A program made the translations under genes and the position numbers. From contig NZ_JBBPEV010000001.1 of NCBI RefSeq assembly GCF_038069945.1, positions 868,001 through 932,000 on the forward strand: a DNA stretch of 64,000 nucleotides. Reading direction: 5' to 3'. Below are positions 63,929-64,000 of the stretch, piece after piece (the stretch's first letter is position 1; each line of letters begins with the position of its first letter). The notes under the pieces are model-generated. The model searched no databases and was not told the DNA's origin. It saw only the letters and a program-made list of their open reading frames with translations. The DNA is from Aquabacterium sp. A3. Its GTDB lineage: Bacteria > Pseudomonadota > Gammaproteobacteria > Burkholderiales > Burkholderiaceae_C.

Positions 63929-64000
63929 TCATGCGGGGAAGACGCCTGTGGACAGGTAGCGATCGCCTCGGTCGCACACCACAAACACGATGGTGGCGTT
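63929..64000 (-). CDS. cysM: cysteine synthase B, C-terminal fragment (runs off the window)
   Basis: The last 23 codons of a minus-strand gene: NATIVFVVCDRGDRYLSTGV then FPA and stop. CDRGDRYLSTG(V/L)F is the end of O-acetylserine sulfhydrylase B (CysM). The rest lies beyond position 64000. Confidence 0.85.
   Translation of the reverse strand, partial: NATIVFVVCDRGDRYLSTGVFPA

Noticed and set aside
1..64000. tRNA or rRNA genes, CRISPR arrays, insertion sequences, attachment sites, origin
   Set aside because: Looked for clover-leaf ends, regularly spaced repeats, transposase motifs and DnaA-box clusters while reading; none was found, though weak or degenerate examples could be missed by eye.

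Overview
The window is GC-rich, tightly packed chromosomal DNA from a Gram-negative bacterium. It carries two trimeric porins, LptM, PBP1A, a complete pilMNOPQ secretin operon and a Pil-Chp chemosensory cluster. Gene order (yqgE-ruvX-pyrR-pyrB-pyrC', rubredoxin-pilG, thiD-hemL, cyaY/lptM-lysA, ruvB-tusA-cysM) and protein flavour suggest a betaproteobacterium of the order Burkholderiales, probably near the Comamonadaceae/Sphaerotilaceae (Aquabacterium-, Leptothrix- or Rubrivivax-like). That placement is inferred from gene content; no search was run. I see no rRNA, tRNA, CRISPR array, insertion sequence, integrase or prophage, and no gene-free stretch over 300 bases.

Layout. 0.1-0.6 kb: rpmB-rpmG with a terminator. 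0.6-4 kb: acyl desaturase, and a porin plus small periplasmic binding protein pair. 4-8.7 kb (minus): yqgE-ruvX-pyrR-pyrB-pyrC'-plsC, joined by stop/start overlaps; the dihydroorotase homologue has lost its metal-binding histidines. 8.7-10.2 kb: photolyase. 10.2-21.4 kb (minus): rubredoxin, pilG, pilH, pilI, pilJ, a 2004-residue ChpA and a GGDEF diguanylate cyclase at the operon end. 21.5-25.2 kb (plus): a divergent thiD homologue, hemL, mpl. 25.2-30.7 kb: glycerophosphodiesterase, a 1339-residue FAD/Fe-S oxidoreductase and a HIT protein. 30.7-35 kb (minus): CheZ-like phosphatase, cheY, cheA, cheW and a soluble Cache protein. 35.1-37 kb (plus): a REC-first histidine kinase with its LuxR-type regulator. 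37-45.6 kb: dps, uvrD, a DUF898/M48 membrane pair, a beta-CASP RNase-like protein, a yqjD-yqjE-yqjK trio and a universal stress protein. 45.8-50.1 kb: valS, galU, aroK. 50.1-55.3 kb (minus): pilMNOPQ. 55.5-59.8 kb: ponA, cyaY, lptM, lysA. 59.9-62.4 kb (minus): two paralogous porins. 62.5-64 kb: ruvB, tusA and the 3' end of cysM.

Themes. Surface sensing and motility dominate: two chemosensory systems and the type IV pilus alignment/secretin complex lie in one window, with a cyclic-di-GMP synthase in the pil-chp operon. The points most worth following are the -10-like hexamer exactly six bases before the ATG of five genes (candidate leaderless mRNAs), the probably inactive PyrC', two mutually exclusive hairpins before the FAD/Fe-S oxidoreductase gene, the duplicated GYGFF motif in CheA, and the orphan soluble Cache protein. 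I found no clearly unprecedented gene system.
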